The notes: generated by a model from the sequence alone, not told the origin. Shown: positions 1-11,129, counted from the first letter of the stretch. The stretch is 64,000 nt of DNA from a bacterium (GCA_024742475.1 JANSYI010000028.1:1-64000), one strand, 5' to 3'. A program made the numbers and translations.

Positions 1-402
1 CGGCTTCGCCGGCCGCAGCGAGGGAACCGAGAGGTTCCCCATGAAGGAACCCGCGAGCTAGGCCGCCCCGCGCCCGAACTTGGAGGGCGCGCGAAGGGGA
101 CTCCCCCCCACCACTGCCGAAGCGAACGCGGAGAAGCGAGCTGAAGGCGAGCGAGCGAGGGCGCCCGCGCCCGAACTTGGAGGGGGAGCGAAGGGCGGCT
201 TCGCCGGCCGCAGCGAGGGAACCGAGAGGTTCCCCATGAAGGAACCCGCGAGCGAGGGCGCCCCGCGGCCGACCTTGGAGGGCGAGCGAAGGGCGGCTTC
301 GCCGGCCGCAGCGAGGGAACCGAGAGGTTCCCCATAGAGGAACCCGCGGTGAAGCGAAGGGGGCTGCGCCCCCGCAGCGAGGGGAACCGAGAGGTTCCCC
401 TC
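1..402. repeat. Tandem array of ~98-bp hairpin-rich repeats, open at left edge
   Basis: A core reading CGGCTTCGCCGGCCGCAG followed by GGGAACCGAGAGGTTCCCC recurs at about 1, 196 and 294, with a shortened variant at 360-402. The spacing of 98 bp between the second and third copies, and 195 bp between the first and second, fits a 98-bp unit with one degenerate copy between (about 98-195). Each unit holds two short hairpins, GGCG-GCTT-CGCC and GGGAACC-GAGA-GGTTCCC. The array ends just downstream of the stop of the outer-membrane gene at 408. No gene is supported here: the open frame over 80-337 is only translated repeat. Confidence 0.85.
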
Positions 403-407
403 TACCG

Positions 408-1955
408 TTAAAACACCAGCATCAACCGCAAGTACGTGTGCAGGTTGAACACGTCATCGACGGCATAGCGGCGGCCGACGTTGTCGACGACGTCGCGCCG
501 GACGGGGTTGACCTCGCGGGTGCCGGCTTCGACCTCGTCGGGGTTGCTGCCGCCCGAGCCTGCCAGGTCGGCGTCACCGCGGCCCGCGGCCGTGATGAAG
601 TGACGGGTGTCGGTGCTGGCGTTCACGCCGAGGCCGATGCGGGCGATCTTGCCGAGGGTGAAGTTCAGGCCGCCGGTGAACCCGAAGGTGGCGTAGTCCT
701 GAAGGTCGGTGATGCCCTCGAACTTCTGACAAGAGCCGCCGCCCGCGGCGAGGTAGCCCGGGTCGCCGGGGTTCTGCTGCGCGAAGGCCAGGGCGGCGCC
801 GCGATCACAGAAGCTGCCGGCGTTGACCGGGTCGCCGTTGGCGTCGAGCGCCTGCGATGTGGGGTCGTAGGACCCGACCATCGCGGGGCTGTCGGCCAGC
901 AGCTCCCAGATCTCCGAGTAGCCGCGGCCGCCGTAGTGGAGGACGGAGCTGCCCGCGAGCACGACCGCGACCTTGAGGTTCTTGGCCTTGCGCTCCCACG
1001 GCACGATCTCGGTGCCGATGGAGAGGCCCGCCTGCGACTGCGGGTTGACCGTGTCTTGCGAGCCTTCACGACCGAAGTCTTGAAAGATGCTGCCCGAGGC
1101 GCGCAGGGACTGACGCCAGTGCGCGGTGAAGTAAGGGTCGAGGAAGCGATAGCGTCGAGACAGCGCCGTCCACACGCCCAGCTCGTGGATGCGACGCCCG
1201 ACGCGGGTGTTGCCGTCGGGGGTGTTGCCCTGGATGTTGCGGCTGAAGGTCATCGCGCGCCCGACCGCAAAGCGGCCCTCGAACGCGATGAGCCACGTGG
1301 GCATGTGGCTGCGCTTCTCCTGATTGAGGATCGCGTACTTGAGGCCGACGTTGAGCTGGTCGAGGCCGCGGCGCACCGGGCCTTTGAAGATGAGCTCGCT
1401 GTCGGGCCCGCCGAAGGGCAGGTAGGGGTTGCCCGAGTTGGTGGCGTCGAAGCCCGAGCTGGGCAGGATCTCGTCGCGAAGCGTCGTGCTGTTGCCCTTG
1501 TTGACGCAGGTGGCCGTCGGCGAGCCGCTGGGGCTACCGAACACGCAGTCATCGGCGCGCTGGTCGAAGCTGTACTGCCGAGAGTCGGACAGGATCACGG
1601 GCAGCTCGAAGTAGAGGCCAAGGTCGCGGAAGAGCCCGAACTCCAGGCTGGGCGTGAGCGTGTGGCGGAACTGCTCGTAGACGAGGTCCTTGACCAGGCG
1701 GTTCTCGTTGTCCCCGGGCCGGCCGCTGTTCCACTCGCGGAGGATCGCCGCGCGCTTGTAGTTGAAGTCGTAAGCGACGCCCAGGTGCACGTCGAAGACG
1801 TTGTCGTCCTCGAAGGCCGTGGCGACGCGGGTGACGTCGGCCGCCCGTGCGTCGGTCGAGGTCGCCGCGGTGCCCGCCGTCACGGACAGCGCGACCGCGA
1901 GCTGCATGCATCGAAGGGAGCGGTTCGAGCGGCGAGGGAGCTTGCGCGTACGCAT
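408..1955 (-). CDS. Predicted outer-membrane beta-barrel protein, unknown function
   Basis: The 515-residue product starts with a basic n-region and hydrophobic segment typical of a signal peptide (MRTRKLPRRSNRSLRCMQLA, cleavage near TDARA). It ends in alternating hydrophobic residues with a terminal Phe (LRLMLVF), the usual C-terminal signature of proteins inserted by the BAM complex. The body has alternating aromatic/polar stretches as in barrel strands, plus long Gly/Asp/Ser loops with paired cysteines near residues 140-150. An in-frame TTG lies three codons upstream, but the ATG at 1955 gives a clean signal peptide and is preferred. I do not recognise a substrate or a named family. The convergent end abuts the repeat array, and the two-component pair lies upstream on the same strand. 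Confidence 0.7.
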   Translation of the reverse strand: MRTRKLPRRSNRSLRCMQLAVALSVTAGTAATSTDARAADVTRVATAFEDDNVFDVHLGVAYDFNYKRAAILREWNSGRPGDNENRLVKDLVYEQFRHTLTPSLEFGLFRDLGLYFELPVILSDSRQYSFDQRADDCVFGSPSGSPTATCVNKGNSTTLRDEILPSSGFDATNSGNPYLPFGGPDSELIFKGPVRRGLDQLNVGLKYAILNQEKRSHMPTWLIAFEGRFAVGRAMTFSRNIQGNTPDGNTRVGRRIHELGVWTALSRRYRFLDPYFTAHWRQSLRASGSIFQDFGREGSQDTVNPQSQAGLSIGTEIVPWERKAKNLKVAVVLAGSSVLHYGGRGYSEIWELLADSPAMVGSYDPTSQALDANGDPVNAGSFCDRGAALAFAQQNPGDPGYLAAGGGSCQKFEGITDLQDYATFGFTGGLNFTLGKIARIGLGVNASTDTRHFITAAGRGDADLAGSGGSNPDEVEAGTREVNPVRRDVVDNVGRRYAVDDVFNLHTYLRLMLVF

Positions 1956-2040
1956 GATCGTCAATCGCAGACGGGTCCAAGAAGACGCGCCCGAGCGAGA
2001 GCACGCTACCAGCGCACGGCTGAGAAGGTCAATGTTTGTC

Positions 2041-2056
2041 GGGACCTGGAGGTCCC
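2041..2056. terminator. Short hairpin downstream of the response regulator
   Basis: GGGACC-TGGA-GGTCCC forms a perfect 6-bp stem about 50 bp past the response regulator stop. There is no U-tract on either strand, so a terminator role is only a guess. It also lies within the likely promoter region of the barrel gene. Confidence 0.3.
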
Positions 2057-2107
2057 GGTGTGGGCGCGCGTGGGACCTCGGCGTGGGAGGGTGTTCAGCC
2101 CCTGGGC

Positions 2108-3613
<1,506 letters not shown>

Positions 3614-3617
3614 GGCC

Positions 3618-5855
3618 CTACGGTCCCACACCCGCGGGCGACTTGGCCACCTCGGGCGGAACGACGTCTTCGCCCGACGCGCGGTCGGGCTCGGGCTCGG
3701 GCAGCACGCGCGGCCGCCCGACCGAGCTGGCCGCCGCGTCGGCTTCGGTGACCGGCAGCAGCACCGTGAAGCGCGCGCCGCCGCTTGGGCCGTTGCCGAC
3801 CTCGATGACGCCGCGGTGGTTCTCGACGATGCGCTGGCTGATCGGCAGGCCCAAGCCGGTGCCGCCGCTCTTGGTCGTGTGAAACGGAACGAAGAGGTTG
3901 GTGATCGTCTGGTGCGAGAGGCCGTGGCCGTTGTCCCAGACGGTGACGGCCAGGGCGTCGGCGCGCAGCAGCCCGCGGCGGCGGAACTCGATCTCGACGC
4001 CGATGCGGCCGTCCTCCTCCTGGTGGGCGATCGCGTCGAAGGCGTTGAGGATCAGGTTGTGCAGCACCTGCCGCAGCGCGTCCCCGTCGCCGCGGATGGG
4101 CGGGAAGTCCTCGGGCTCCTCGAAGGTGACCTTCGCTCGCTGCTCGTCGGTGAGCAGGCGCAAGGTGGCCTTGACGACGGCGCCCATCTGCACCTTGCCC
4201 AGCTCACCTGCGAACGGTCGCGAGTAGGTGAGGAACTGCGACACCACGCGGTTGAGGCGGTCGACCTCCTCGACGATGATGTCGAGGTACTCCCGTACGT
4301 CGTCGTCGAACTGGTCCTTGCTCGGCTCGACCACCAACACGGCGCCCTTGATCGCGCCCAGCGGGTTGCGGATCTCGTGGGCGAGGCCGGCGGCCATCTC
4401 ACCGAGCGCGGCAAGGCGGTCACGCTCCTTGCGAGCCTCGTAGACCTCGGAGTTTTGCAGGGTCGTGGCGGCCTGGGCGACCACGCCTTCGAACAGGCGC
4501 ACCTCTTCGCGCGAGAAGGGCTCGAGCAGGCGCTCGTCGTCGACGAAGAGGGCGCCGAGCAGCTGCGGCGCCGCGCCGGGGTCGTCGATGTCCCGGCGCG
4601 CGCGGCCGATGATCGGCAGGGCGAGCGATGCCTTGAGCTCCTCGAGCGTCTCGAGCACCTGCGTGTGCTCGGCCCGGTCCTCGGGGCGCCCGCGCTGGCG
4701 CGAACGCTGCAAGACGTCGCGCAGCAGCGGCCCTTCCTGCAGCAGCCGGTCGAGCAGCGGGCGGCGGGTGGCGAGGTCGAGGCGGGGCAGGGACGCGGGC
4801 CCCAGGTGGCTGGCCAGCGCGAGCGAGGTGCCCTGGCGGTCGAGCAGATACAGCGACGCCTTGGTAACCCGGTGTGACGCCTCGAGCTCCTCCATCACCA
4901 CCCGCGCCATCTCGTCGGAGTCGATGACCCCGGTGAGCTTGTGCCGCAGCTGCACGAGGATGCTGCGCAGGATCGGTCGGTCGCGCAGGAACCACCCTTC
5001 GATGCGGCTCTCGATCTCGGTGCGGATCGGCTCCATCAACACGATGACCGCGAACGAAGCGACGGCGGCGTTGAAGAGGAAGAGCGAGCGCGTGCCCTTG
5101 TTGGCCGTGGGGATCCAAAGCAACAGCAGGGCGTAGAGCCCGGTGACGATGACGATGAGCGTCGCCATCGAGATGATGCGCAGCGCGACCTCGGGGAGGT
5201 CGAGCAGGCGCTCGCGGACCAGGGTCTGGGCGACGAAGTAGAGGTAGACGGCGGTGACGATCGGGCCGACCGCCGGCACGAACGGGGAGCCGAGCGCGAG
5301 CGCGATGACCGTGGCGTAGAAGAGGTAGCGCAGGCGCGGGGCGGCGGCGGTCCCTTCGGCCGCTCGAGCCGCTCGCCACACGCGGGTCGCGGCGAAGAGC
5401 AGCCCGCCCATCACGAACACCACGAGCACGAAGGGGACCACGTCCCACAGCGGATGCTCCTCGAGGGCGGGGAAGAACAGCGAGACGGTCTGGGCGACGA
5501 CGAGGAACAGCCCGGTGAAGCGCTGGATGCGGCCGCCGCGGTGGTCGACCGCGGGCACGAAGCTGGACAGGCTGCGGTCGGCGCTCCACGGGAGCAGCAG
5601 CGAGACGGTCTGGGCGAACCATCCGAACAGGTGCACACCCGAGAAGCCGAAGAAGAACCGGCCCAGGTGGTACAGGCCCAAGTTGAAGCAGAAGAACGCA
5701 AACAGGACGAACTGCTCGCGCTTGCGGTCCCGCAGCACGACCGACGTACCGATGGCGAACGCCACGGTAGCGGCCAGCAGGGAGCTCAGGCTCTCGCTGA
5801 GGCTGGTCAGCGACGATTCCACGTCGGCCGAGTCTGCCACGGCCAGGGCCCACAT
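3618..5855 (-). CDS. Membrane sensor histidine kinase with GAF domain
   Basis: A 745-residue kinase. The first ~300 residues hold about eight hydrophobic segments and no large periplasmic domain, suggesting sensing within or at the membrane. A GAF-like domain follows (about 320-470), then HisKA with phospho-acceptor His493 in GLAHEIRNPLG, and an HATPase_c domain ending in the G2 motif TGLGLPISQRIVENHRG. The start at 5855 was chosen because AGGG lies 8 nt upstream and because longer starts run into the divergent small gene at 5905. The gene leads directly into the NtrC-type regulator at 3613, its likely phosphorylation partner. The signal is unknown. Only about 50 bp separate it from the divergent gene, so both promoters must overlap or be compact. 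Confidence 0.88.
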   Translation of the reverse strand: MWALAVADSADVESSLTSLSESLSSLLAATVAFAIGTSVVLRDRKREQFVLFAFFCFNLGLYHLGRFFFGFSGVHLFGWFAQTVSLLLPWSADRSLSSFVPAVDHRGGRIQRFTGLFLVVAQTVSLFFPALEEHPLWDVVPFVLVVFVMGGLLFAATRVWRAARAAEGTAAAPRLRYLFYATVIALALGSPFVPAVGPIVTAVYLYFVAQTLVRERLLDLPEVALRIISMATLIVIVTGLYALLLLWIPTANKGTRSLFLFNAAVASFAVIVLMEPIRTEIESRIEGWFLRDRPILRSILVQLRHKLTGVIDSDEMARVVMEELEASHRVTKASLYLLDRQGTSLALASHLGPASLPRLDLATRRPLLDRLLQEGPLLRDVLQRSRQRGRPEDRAEHTQVLETLEELKASLALPIIGRARRDIDDPGAAPQLLGALFVDDERLLEPFSREEVRLFEGVVAQAATTLQNSEVYEARKERDRLAALGEMAAGLAHEIRNPLGAIKGAVLVVEPSKDQFDDDVREYLDIIVEEVDRLNRVVSQFLTYSRPFAGELGKVQMGAVVKATLRLLTDEQRAKVTFEEPEDFPPIRGDGDALRQVLHNLILNAFDAIAHQEEDGRIGVEIEFRRRGLLRADALAVTVWDNGHGLSHQTITNLFVPFHTTKSGGTGLGLPISQRIVENHRGVIEVGNGPSGGARFTVLLPVTEADAAASSVGRPRVLPEPEPDRASGEDVVPPEVAKSPAGVGP

Positions 5856-5904
5856 GTACGCCCTGGACTGGCTGGGCGCGGTCGACTCTGGCATCCTGAC
5901 AGCG

Positions 5905-6177
5905 ATGGCCGCCATCATCGACAACGAGAAGCGCGCGCAGCAAAAGGCGCGGGCGATCGCCTCGGACATCTACCTCTACAACAAGGCGAAGATCGAAGAG
6001 GCGCTGAAGAACGACAGCTTCTTCGACGATCCCGATCTGTCCGAGCTGATCACCGAGGGTCGCGACCTGTTCCGCAGCGGGGTCACGCCCGAGATGTTCA
6101 AGCGGAACTTCTACGACCGCGCCATCGTCGACCGCGTCATCAAGCCGATGGCCGCGCTCGAGTCGCCGATCTGGTAG
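5905..6177 (+). CDS. Small conserved protein with SDIYLYN motif
   Basis: A 90-residue, charged, mostly helical protein. The segment ARAIASDIYLYNKAKIEEAL resembles a short module (A-R-x-[IL]-[AV]-S-[DE]-I-x-L-Y-N) that I recall at the ends of many deltaproteobacterial regulatory or hypothetical proteins, here standing alone. There is no membrane segment or catalytic motif. The ATG at 5905 is preferred to upstream in-frame codons because the conserved-looking part begins there and upstream sequence belongs to the kinase gene. It is followed 4 nt later by the pseudouridine synthase gene, so they are probably co-transcribed. Function unknown. Confidence 0.7.
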   Translation: MAAIIDNEKRAQQKARAIASDIYLYNKAKIEEALKNDSFFDDPDLSELITEGRDLFRSGVTPEMFKRNFYDRAIVDRVIKPMAALESPIW

Positions 6178-6181
6178 CGCG

Positions 6182-7174
6182 TTGGGCGGGACTGGCCCGG
6201 TCGACGGGAAGCCCGTCACGCTCGCGCTCGGCGAGGGCGCGCGCGGGCAGCGACTCGATCGCGCGCTGGTCGAGGCGCTTCGCGACGCCGGCCACGTGCT
6301 GTCCCGCAACGCGCTGCGGGCCTCGTTCGACGCCGGCGAGGTGACCGAAGACGGCCGCGCCCTCAAGCCATCGCTCGAGGTGTCGCGGCCGATGCACGTC
6401 TCGGTGGTGTTGCATCCTCCCGCCCCTCTGTCGGCCGTGCCCGAGCCGGTGCCGCTGTCGATCCTGCACGAAGACGACGACGTGCTGGTGGTCGACAAGC
6501 CGGCGGGCGTCGTCGTGCATCCCTCCGCGGGGCATCCTGGGGGCACGCTGGTCAACGGGGTGCTGCATCACCTCGGTGTGGGCTCCGACGGGTTGCCGGT
6601 GCTGCCGGGCAACGACGCGACGCGGCCCGGCGTCGTGCATCGACTCGACCGGGATACGTCGGGCGCGATGGTCTTCACCAAGACGCCGGCAGCCGCGGCT
6701 TCGTTGGCAGCGCAGTTCCAGGCGCACAGTATCGAGCGCCGCTACGTCGGCATCCTCAGCGGCGTTCCGCGCTTCGAGGCGCGTACGGTGGACACCCCCC
6801 ACAACCGCGACCCGACTGAGCGCAAGCGCTTCGCCCCCGTGCAGGCCGGCTCGTCGAGGCGGGCGATCACCCACGTGACCGTGGTCGAGCGGATGCCCAC
6901 TGCGGCGCTCGCCCACTTCACGCTGCAGACCGGTCGCACGCACCAGATCCGCATGCACGCACGCCACCTGGGCTGTCCGATCTTTGGCGACGCGCTCTAC
7001 GGCAAGCCGCCCCGCGATCCCTCGCGGCGAAGCCTGTGGACGCAGCTGGGTCGGCACGCCCTTCATGCGGAGCTCCTCGGCTTCGAGCACCCCGCGACGG
7101 GCCGGCCGGTCCGTTTCGAGTCTGCGCTGGCGCCCGAGCTGCAGACGCTGCTCGAGGTGCTGCGGGTCTCTTGA
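6182..7174 (+). CDS. RluA-family 23S rRNA pseudouridine synthase
   Basis: The 330-residue product isomerises uridine to pseudouridine in RNA, most likely 23S rRNA. An N-terminal S4-like RNA-binding segment (about residues 20-80: RLDRALVEALRDAG...SRNALR) is followed by the catalytic domain with HRLDRDTSGAMVF, which contains the catalytic Asp of the family. The later motif TGRTHQIRMHARHLGCPIFGD is also diagnostic. The start is an apparent TTG 4 nt after the upstream stop; no ATG or GTG precedes the S4 region in frame. RluA, RluC and RluD cannot be told apart from sequence alone; the S4 domain points to an RluC/RluD-type enzyme. Confidence 0.9.
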   Translation: MGGTGPVDGKPVTLALGEGARGQRLDRALVEALRDAGHVLSRNALRASFDAGEVTEDGRALKPSLEVSRPMHVSVVLHPPAPLSAVPEPVPLSILHEDDDVLVVDKPAGVVVHPSAGHPGGTLVNGVLHHLGVGSDGLPVLPGNDATRPGVVHRLDRDTSGAMVFTKTPAAAASLAAQFQAHSIERRYVGILSGVPRFEARTVDTPHNRDPTERKRFAPVQAGSSRRAITHVTVVERMPTAALAHFTLQTGRTHQIRMHARHLGCPIFGDALYGKPPRDPSRRSLWTQLGRHALHAELLGFEHPATGRPVRFESALAPELQTLLEVLRVS

Positions 7175-7205
7175 ACCGGCGGCGATCCGAGACCATCGTG
7201 GCCGG

Positions 7206-8459
7206 GTGAAGTTCTCGATGCCGCTGCCCGTGTTGGACCCGCGACTGCGCTGGGCGGAGGTCGTCGAGCCGATCGTCAACGTCACGCGGCCGCGGCGCTC
7301 CCTCGAGCACGGCCTGTCCGCAGACCTCCTGTCTCGCTGGTCGAGGGCGCGAAGTCGGCGAGCCCTGTGTCGTGACCGCTCGTTTCGGGAGCACCAGGAC
7401 GTCGTCGATCGCACGCTATCCGGCTTCGCGTGGGATCTCCGCGCGACGGCACCGAACCCCTCGGCCGACCGGGTCGAGGCGGTGCTGTGGAACATCGAGC
7501 GTGGCAAGCGGTTCGACGCGCTGCGGCGCGTGCTCGGCTCCCGGGCGCCGCTGGGCGAGGCCGACCTCTACTTGTTGTGCGAGGCCGACTGGGGCATGGG
7601 GCGCTCGGGCAACCGTCATGTACCGCGCCTGCTCGCCGAGGCGCTGGGCCTGGGCTACGTCTTCGCCCCGAGCCATCTCGTGCTCTCACCGGGCGACTCG
7701 GCCGAGCAAGGCCACGGGCAGGCCAACGCGGAGTCGCTGCATGGGGTCACGCTGCTCACGCGATATCCCGTACGCCGGGTGTGCGGCGTTCCTCTGCCCG
7801 AATACGTCGACAAGTTCCACGTGACCGAGCGTCGGTTGGGCTGGAAGCGCGCCCTCCTCTGCGAGGTCGAGCTGCCCGAGGGACCGACCACGGTCGCCGT
7901 CGTGCACCTCGACCCGTTTGCGCCGCCGCGCCATCGCGCTCGGCAGATGCGCATCGTCGTGCGGGCGATCGAGCGCTTCGGCAACGAACGTGTCCTGCTC
8001 GGCGGCGACCTCAACACCAACACGTACGACCTGGGCAGCGCACCCGGCCTCGCGATCAACGTCGTCCGCAAGCTCGCGTTCCTCGGCTTCGACCGCACGA
8101 TTGAGGCGTACATGATCCCCGAGCGGACCTTCGAGCGCCGCACGTTCCGGGCCCTCCACGACGCCGGACTGGAGACCGAGGGCTACACCAACCCCGACAA
8201 GGGGACCGTCTACTACGACCTGCACGACCCCGAACTGGTCGACAAGAGCCTCGAATACCTGCCGCGGCCGGTGTTCGAGTGGCTACACCGCCGGCTCGAG
8301 CCATGGAACGGCCGAGTCCCGCTGCGCATCGACTGGTTCGCCGGACGGGGCCTGTCTCCAGCGGCGGCCGATGTGATCGATCGGCCGACCGCCGACGGGC
8401 AGCACGTCGCAGACCACAACCCGCTGTGGCTCCGGCTCGAAAACCCCGCCGCCCGGTGA
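7206..8459 (+). CDS. Endonuclease/exonuclease/phosphatase-fold protein
   Basis: About 417 residues. Family signatures are the early Glu in LWNIERGKRFDAL, the metal-binding and catalytic segment GGDLNTNTYDL, and the final Asp-His pair in VADHNPLWLRLE. Together they define the EEP (DNase I-like) fold, which hydrolyses phosphodiesters or phosphomonoesters using Mg. The segment VVHLDPFAPPRHRARQMR is also typical. No signal peptide is visible, so it is probably cytoplasmic. The start is either GTG 7206 or ATG 7218, both 30-45 bp after rluA-like gene. The substrate cannot be named: DNA, lipid headgroups and phosphoinositides are all possible. It is convergent with sdhB, with only 8 bp between stops. 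Confidence 0.75.
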   Translation: MKFSMPLPVLDPRLRWAEVVEPIVNVTRPRRSLEHGLSADLLSRWSRARSRRALCRDRSFREHQDVVDRTLSGFAWDLRATAPNPSADRVEAVLWNIERGKRFDALRRVLGSRAPLGEADLYLLCEADWGMGRSGNRHVPRLLAEALGLGYVFAPSHLVLSPGDSAEQGHGQANAESLHGVTLLTRYPVRRVCGVPLPEYVDKFHVTERRLGWKRALLCEVELPEGPTTVAVVHLDPFAPPRHRARQMRIVVRAIERFGNERVLLGGDLNTNTYDLGSAPGLAINVVRKLAFLGFDRTIEAYMIPERTFERRTFRALHDAGLETEGYTNPDKGTVYYDLHDPELVDKSLEYLPRPVFEWLHRRLEPWNGRVPLRIDWFAGRGLSPAAADVIDRPTADGQHVADHNPLWLRLENPAAR

Positions 8460-8467
8460 GCGCGACG

Positions 8468-9220
8468 CTATCGAATGAACCGCAACAACCGAGCACGCAG
8501 GTACTCGTAGTCGAGCCGCGCGATCGTCGTCAGTGGGATCTCCTTGGGGCAGACCTCGGCGCAGGCGCCGGTCTGCGAGCAGCCGCCGAAGCCTTCGGCC
8601 TCCATCGCATCGACCATGCCCAGGGCTCGCTCGGCCCGCTCGACGCGTCCCTGCGGGAGACTGGCGAGGTGGGTGACCTTGGCACCGACGAACAGCATCG
8701 CCGACGCGTTCTTGCAGACCGCGACGCAGGCTCCGCATCCGATGCATGCCGCGGCGTCGAAGGCCGCTTCGGCGTCGGGTTTGGCGACCGGGACGGCGTG
8801 GGCGTCGGGGGCGGCGCCGGTCTTGACGGAGACGTAGCCTCCGGCCTCGATGATGCGGTCGAGCGCGGAGCGGTCGACGACGAGGTCGCAGTCGATGGGG
8901 AACGAGGGGGCGCGCCAGGGCTCGACGACGATCGTCGCGCCGTCGGGAAAGTCGCGCATGTGGACCTGGCACGAGGTCGTGGCCCGGCCGGGTCCGTGGG
9001 GACGCCCATCGATGACCACGCCGCACTGCCCACAGATCCCTTCGCGACAGTCGTGGTCGAACACGATCGTTCGCTCATTGCGCTCGGCCAGGGACTCATT
9101 GAGATGGTCGAGCATGTCGAAGAACGACATGCTCGGGTCGACGTCGTCCACGGCGTACGTCTTGAAGTCCCCGGGCGCGTCGGGGCCAGCTTGTCGCCAT
9201 ACGCGGAGGTGGATCTTCAC
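8468..9220 (-). CDS. sdhB: Succinate dehydrogenase iron-sulfur subunit
   Basis: 250-residue subunit carrying electrons from the flavoprotein to the membrane anchor. All three cluster motifs are visible: the [2Fe-2S] site CREGICGQC with its distal Cys in TTSCQ, the [4Fe-4S] site CIGCGACVAVC, and the third-cluster site GGCSQTGACAEVCPKEIPL. The GTG start at 9220 overlaps the sdhA stop in GTGA and has CGGAG about nine bases upstream, so translation is coupled. It is the last gene of sdhC-sdhA-sdhB. The order and sequence type match the Bacteroidetes/delta group of succinate:menaquinone enzymes with a single cytochrome b anchor; that assignment is by family knowledge. Confidence 0.95.
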   Translation of the reverse strand: MKIHLRVWRQAGPDAPGDFKTYAVDDVDPSMSFFDMLDHLNESLAERNERTIVFDHDCREGICGQCGVVIDGRPHGPGRATTSCQVHMRDFPDGATIVVEPWRAPSFPIDCDLVVDRSALDRIIEAGGYVSVKTGAAPDAHAVPVAKPDAEAAFDAAACIGCGACVAVCKNASAMLFVGAKVTHLASLPQGRVERAERALGMVDAMEAEGFGGCSQTGACAEVCPKEIPLTTIARLDYEYLRARLLRFIR

Positions 9221-11129
9221 GATGTGTAGCTCCGGACGCGGGGGTGGCTGAGGCTGAACGAGAGGGGCTCGGCGTGGTGCGTGGGGACCTCGCCGTGCTG
9301 CCACGCGCTGACGTGGCTGAACCGATCGTCGTCCCTTCGCGCCTCCCCGTCCGCACGTTGGTGCTCGATGCGATAGTGCGCGCCGCAGGACTCTTCGCGG
9401 GCGCGCGCGTCACGGACCATGAGGGCGGCGAGGTCGATGAAGTCGCGGACCCGCAGCGCCCGCTCGAGCTCAGGGTTCATCGCGTCGGGCCGGCCCACCA
9501 CCCGGACGTCCCGGTCGAAGTCTTCGCGAAGGGCGTCGATGTGGGCGAGGGCCTCGTCGAGGCCGTCGGCGGAGCGGGAGAGCCCGCAGCGGTCCCACAG
9601 CAGCGCGCCGAGGCGCCGGTGGTACGCCCGCGGCGTGGTGCTCCCCTGCGTCTGCATAAGGCCGTCGATCCTGTCTTGGACCGCCCGTTGCGCTTGCGCG
9701 AAGGCCGGTGAGCGCGGGTCGGGCTCGCCGCGACCGACGACGTCGGCGAGGTCGTGCCCCAGGGTGGCCGGTAGGATGAAGTTGCCGTCGACACACGCCT
9801 GCAGCAGCGAATTGGCCCCTAGGCGATTGGCACCGTGGTCGGCGAAGTTGCACTCCCCCAGCGCGTAGAGCCGCCGCACGCTCGTCATCAGGTGGTAGTC
9901 GACCCACAGCCCGCCCATCGTGAAGTGTGCGGCCGGGTAGATCCGCATGGGCGTGGTGTACGGGTCGTCCCCGGTGATCGTGGCGTACATCGCAAAGAGG
10001 TGCCGTAGCGTTCCTTCATGGCGCCGCGCCCCTCTCGCGCGATTGCGTCAGCGAAGTCGAGGTAGACGCCGCGGCCCGTCGGGGGGACGCCGTGCCCTCG
10101 ATCGCACACCTCCTTGGCCGCGCGCGAAGCGATGTCTCGAGGGGCCAGGTTTCCATACGCCGGATATTTGCGCTCGAGGTAGTAGTCGCGCTCGGCGTCC
10201 GGGATGTCCTCGGGGGCTCGGTCGTCGTGCGGCTTTGCAGGCACCCAGATGCGCCCGTGGTTGCGCAGGGACTCGGACATCAGCGTCAGCTTCGCCTGGT
10301 GCTCGCCGTGCGCCATGAGGCAGGTGGGGTGGATCTGCACGAAGCTCGGGTTGGCAAACAGTGCGCCGCGCACGTGCGCCCGCCAGGCCGCCGTGGCGTT
10401 GCAGCCCATCGCGAGGGTGGAGAGGTTGTAGATCGTGCCGTAGCCGCCAGTGGCAAGCACCACTGCGTGTCCGGCGTAGCGCTCGAGCGCTCCGGTCCGC
10501 AGGTTGCGGACGATGACGCCCTGCGCCTCGCCCTCGCGAACGACGAGATCGAGCACCTCTCGCCGGGGCAGCATCGTGACGCGGCCGCGGCGGACCTGGC
10601 GGGCCAGGGCGCCGTAGGCGGCGAGCAAGAGCTGTTGTCCGGTCTGGCCGCGGGCGTAGAACGTCCGCTCCACCTGCACCCCACCGAACGACCGGTTGGC
10701 CAGGTGGCCTCCGTACTCTCGGGCGAAGGGCACGCCCTGGGCGGCGCAGTGGTCGATGACGAGTCCAGACAGCTCGGCCAGCCGATAGACGTTGGCCTCT
10801 CGGCTTCGGTAGTCGCCGCCGCGCAGCGTGTCTTCGAACAGCCGGTGCACGTTGTCGCCGTCGTTGGCGTAGTTCTTGGCGGCGTTGATTCCCCCTTGGG
10901 CTGCAATGGAGTGGGCTCGTCGCGCGCTGTCCTGGTAGCAGAAACACGTGACGCGATAGCCCTGCTCGGCGAGGGAGGCGGCCGCGCCCGCCCCCGCCAG
11001 GCCCGCGCCGACCACGAGCACGTGAAGCGCCCGCTTGTTGGCGGGGTTGACCAGGCGGAGCTCGGCGCAGCGACGTCGCCAGCCGTGCTCGATGGGCCCC
11101 GTGGGCAGCCTCGCGTCGGGGACGACCAT
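9217..11129 (-). CDS. sdhA: Succinate dehydrogenase flavoprotein subunit, frameshifted
   Basis: FAD subunit oxidising succinate. The upstream part (11129 to about 10002) has the dinucleotide fold VVGAGLAGAGAAASLAEQG, the FAD-linking region SARRAHSIAAQGGINAAKN, and FVQIHPTCL. The downstream part (about 10000 to 9217) has MRIYPAAHFTMGGLWVDY and GECNFADHGANRLGANSLL. The two are in different frames. At the junction the coding strand reads ATGAAGGAACGCTACGGCACC, where the family reads MKERYGNLF; restoring one A (GGCAACC) gives one 637-residue protein. So a single base is missing near 10001. The start ATG 11129 overlaps the sdhC stop (TGATG). Sequencing error is the simplest cause, because the flanking genes are intact and the protein is otherwise well preserved. 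Confidence 0.88.

Noticed and set aside
80..337. Open frame of 85 codons in the left-edge repeats
   Set aside because: It is a direct translation of the hairpin repeats (copies of the same peptide), with no ribosome site and no protein-like composition.
2041..2056. Strong terminator after the response regulator
   Set aside because: Only a 6-bp stem with no U-tract; listed at low confidence only.
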